From Rhodobacterales bacterium UBA3080 (GTDB lineage Bacteria > Pseudomonadota > Alphaproteobacteria > Rhodobacterales > Rhodobacteraceae), in assembly GCA_002366645.1 (NCBI GenBank), contig DFBM01000124.1, forward strand, positions 2,722 through 10,061: a stretch of 7,340 bases of DNA. The letters are read 5' to 3'. Position numbers and translations under genes: made by a program. Numbering within the stretch: position 1 is the stretch's first letter; each line of letters starts with the position of its first letter. Positions 6,287 through 7,340 of this stretch are shown here, piece by piece. The notes under the pieces are model-generated. The model had not been told where the DNA came from and searched no databases. It saw only the letters and a program-made list of their open reading frames with translations.

Positions 6287-6655
6287 ATGACATCACTAAA
6301 AATCAGTTGGACCATCACGGCCGTCCTAGCCCTAATGCTGGCCTTCGTTGGCTTTAAATTTGTTACCGGAAGTGTCGAGGAAACCGACGACGGTCGCACC
6401 GCGATTATAATGACCACACCGGAACGCGATCTGGTTCTGGGCGAAATGCGGACATTCCTTGAAGGTGTGCAAACCATCATCGAGGCGATCGCCGCAGACG
6501 ACATGGGAACCCACAAAGCCTTCGACGATCTGTCGATGGAAGCAACCGATATGGGTAATGGAGACATCGTTCTCGCGCAACTTGGCGAGTTGATGTTACG
6601 CTGTACATCCTGCCACGAAGCTTACCGCTTTGATGTGGCTGCTGAAGAAAACTAG
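6287..6655 (+). CDS. Small membrane-anchored class II (c'/c556-like) c-type cytochrome
   Basis: The protein has 122 residues. An N-terminal hydrophobic segment (about 7-27) with no obvious signal-peptidase site suggests a membrane anchor with the rest in the periplasm. Heme attachment is by CTSCH (Cys106, Cys109, His110), followed by EAYRF. A CxxCH close to the C terminus followed by an aromatic and Arg is the hallmark of class II cytochromes c (c' and c556), whose heme sits in a four-helix bundle. Met54 in LGEMRTF could be a second axial ligand, which is speculative. Only about 75 residues separate the membrane segment from the heme motif, so the bundle looks one helix short. A good AGGGAG (6272-6277) lies 9 nt before the ATG. 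A role in periplasmic electron transfer is likely; the partner is unknown. Confidence 0.8.
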   Translation: MTSLKISWTITAVLALMLAFVGFKFVTGSVEETDDGRTAIIMTTPERDLVLGEMRTFLEGVQTIIEAIAADDMGTHKAFDDLSMEATDMGNGDIVLAQLGELMLRCTSCHEAYRFDVAAEEN

Positions 6656-6683
6656 TTAACATCTTGTGCGGCGTGCCTATATA
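6656..6683 (+). promoter_or_regulatory. Candidate promoter for the TetR-family gene
   Basis: TTAACA (6656-6661) matches the -35 consensus at five of six positions and directly follows the cytochrome stop codon. After 16 nt, TATATA (6678-6683) matches the -10 at four of six; TATAGA at 6680-6685 is an alternative with 18-nt spacing. Transcription would start near 6690, about 30 nt before the ATG at 6720. Confidence 0.4.
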
Positions 6684-6704
6684 GACTGTAGGAATGTCGC
6701 ACAA
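6664..6704. repeat. Inverted repeat TTGTGCG-N27-CGCACAA flanking the tetR-type promoter
   Basis: Arms 6664-6670 and 6698-6704 are perfect 7-bp reverse complements, 34 bp centre to centre (about three helical turns). They bracket the proposed -10 box and start point and end 15 nt before the start codon. TetR-family regulators commonly repress their own promoters, so this is a candidate autoregulatory site. The long spacer is not typical of TetR operators. Confidence 0.35.
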
Positions 6705-6719
6705 ACCCACAGGAACAAC

Positions 6720-7316
6720 ATGACTGTCAGAACCCGAAAACCCGGTGCAGAACGCAAACGCGAGATCGTCGACACGGCGATTCGGCTCGCTGCGGAATGT
6801 GGGCCTGAACGTCTATCAACCGAAAGCCTCGCTCGGGAAATCGGTATCTCGCAGCCCGCAATATTTCGGCATTTTTCTACGAAATCAGATATTTGGCAAG
6901 CCGTTGGCGAGCGGATTTGCAGCCTGATGAGCGAAAGCAGCGCCCTTGTCGAGGCGACCGAGCCCACTGATCGGCTCCGTAAACTCGTCGCAGCACAGCT
7001 TGCGTTTATTGAAATAACACCCGCCGTTCCGGCCATCCTGTTTTCCCGCGAACTGCACTCCGAAAACGAGAAACTGCGCGCGTTCTTTGCGGGACTAATG
7101 GCGCAGCGGCATAAAAACCTGTCCGCTCTGTTTGTAAAAGGCATTGAAACAGGTGCTTTTGATCCGAATACCGATCCTGACGATGCGGCTTATTTGATTA
7201 TGGCTTTAATTCAAGGGCTCGCTATGCGTTGGTCGTTGAATAACCGCAACTTCGATTTGCTCGAAACCGGTGCAAAACTGATCGAGCTTCAGATTTCAGG
7301 CTTCGCTCGCCGCTAA
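6720..7316 (+). CDS. TetR/AcrR family transcriptional regulator
   Basis: The protein has 198 residues. The N-terminal DNA-binding domain is clear: RKREIVDTAIRLAAECGPERL forms the first helices, and a helix-turn-helix at about 32-52 (STESLAREIGISQPAIFRHF) ends in the family's characteristic xxIFRHFxxK recognition helix and Lys55. The C-terminal part (about 75-198) is an all-helical ligand and dimer domain with no recognisable ligand signature. The ATG at 6720 is preferred because AGGA lies 5 nt upstream and it gives a normal N terminus; a GTG at 6666 would add 18 residues and read through the inverted repeat. It lies 64 bp after the cytochrome gene on the same strand. It may regulate itself, the cytochrome, or a gene beyond the window; the target is not shown. 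Confidence 0.9.
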   Translation: MTVRTRKPGAERKREIVDTAIRLAAECGPERLSTESLAREIGISQPAIFRHFSTKSDIWQAVGERICSLMSESSALVEATEPTDRLRKLVAAQLAFIEITPAVPAILFSRELHSENEKLRAFFAGLMAQRHKNLSALFVKGIETGAFDPNTDPDDAAYLIMALIQGLAMRWSLNNRNFDLLETGAKLIELQISGFARR

Positions 7317-7340
7317 AGCGACAATATCCAGCATTATCCG
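7317..7340. other. End of window, nothing recognised
   Basis: The 24 bases after the TetR-type stop codon hold no recognisable gene start, terminator hairpin or repeat. Confidence 0.5.

Overview
The window looks like a chromosomal segment of an alphaproteobacterium, most likely of the Rhodobacterales (Roseobacter group). The UbiE, UbiB, TetR-type and PAS proteins have the wording I associate with that order, and GC content looks moderate. These lineage judgements come from memory of the families, not from a search. Most of the window is ordinary core metabolism. I see no insertion sequence, tRNA, rRNA, CRISPR array or clear phage gene.

Layout. Bases 1-166 hold the last codons of a plus-strand glycerol kinase gene (glpK). 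It converges on, and overlaps by 26 bp, a minus-strand gene for a membrane-anchored tandem-PAS protein with a degenerate histidine-kinase-like tail. Further along the minus strand, in transcription order, lie uppS, a MmcQ/YjbR-family gene, ubiE, ubiB and then the PAS gene. uppS/yjbR share a GTGA overlap and ubiE/ubiB share an ATGA overlap, so each pair is probably translationally coupled. A divergent AT-rich gap of 120 bp (5098-5217) separates uppS from plus-strand galE. galE is followed by a small membrane-anchored c-type cytochrome (CxxCH near its C terminus) and a TetR-family regulator, both on the plus strand.

How the genes work together. UppS makes the C55 lipid carrier for peptidoglycan and surface polysaccharide. 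GalE supplies UDP-galactose, so the divergent pair fits envelope synthesis. UbiE and UbiB act in ubiquinone biosynthesis, and the small cytochrome is presumably also tied to periplasmic electron transfer. Glycerol kinase feeds glycerol into central and lipid metabolism.

Most interesting points. (1) A perfect TTAA-N7-TTAAC match to the CtrA cell-cycle regulator box lies just upstream of the PAS gene, which suggests that this kinase-like protein belongs to the CtrA regulon. (2) The PAS protein lacks a visible phospho-acceptor histidine motif and the glycine boxes of a kinase, which suggests a DivL-like or otherwise non-catalytic sensor. (3) Its Shine-Dalgarno sequence lies in a perfect 6-bp hairpin. 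(4) The small cytochrome seems to lack about one helix of the class II four-helix bundle. (5) Each of the three plus-strand genes has a candidate promoter overlapped by an inverted repeat. No clearly undescribed multi-gene system is visible.
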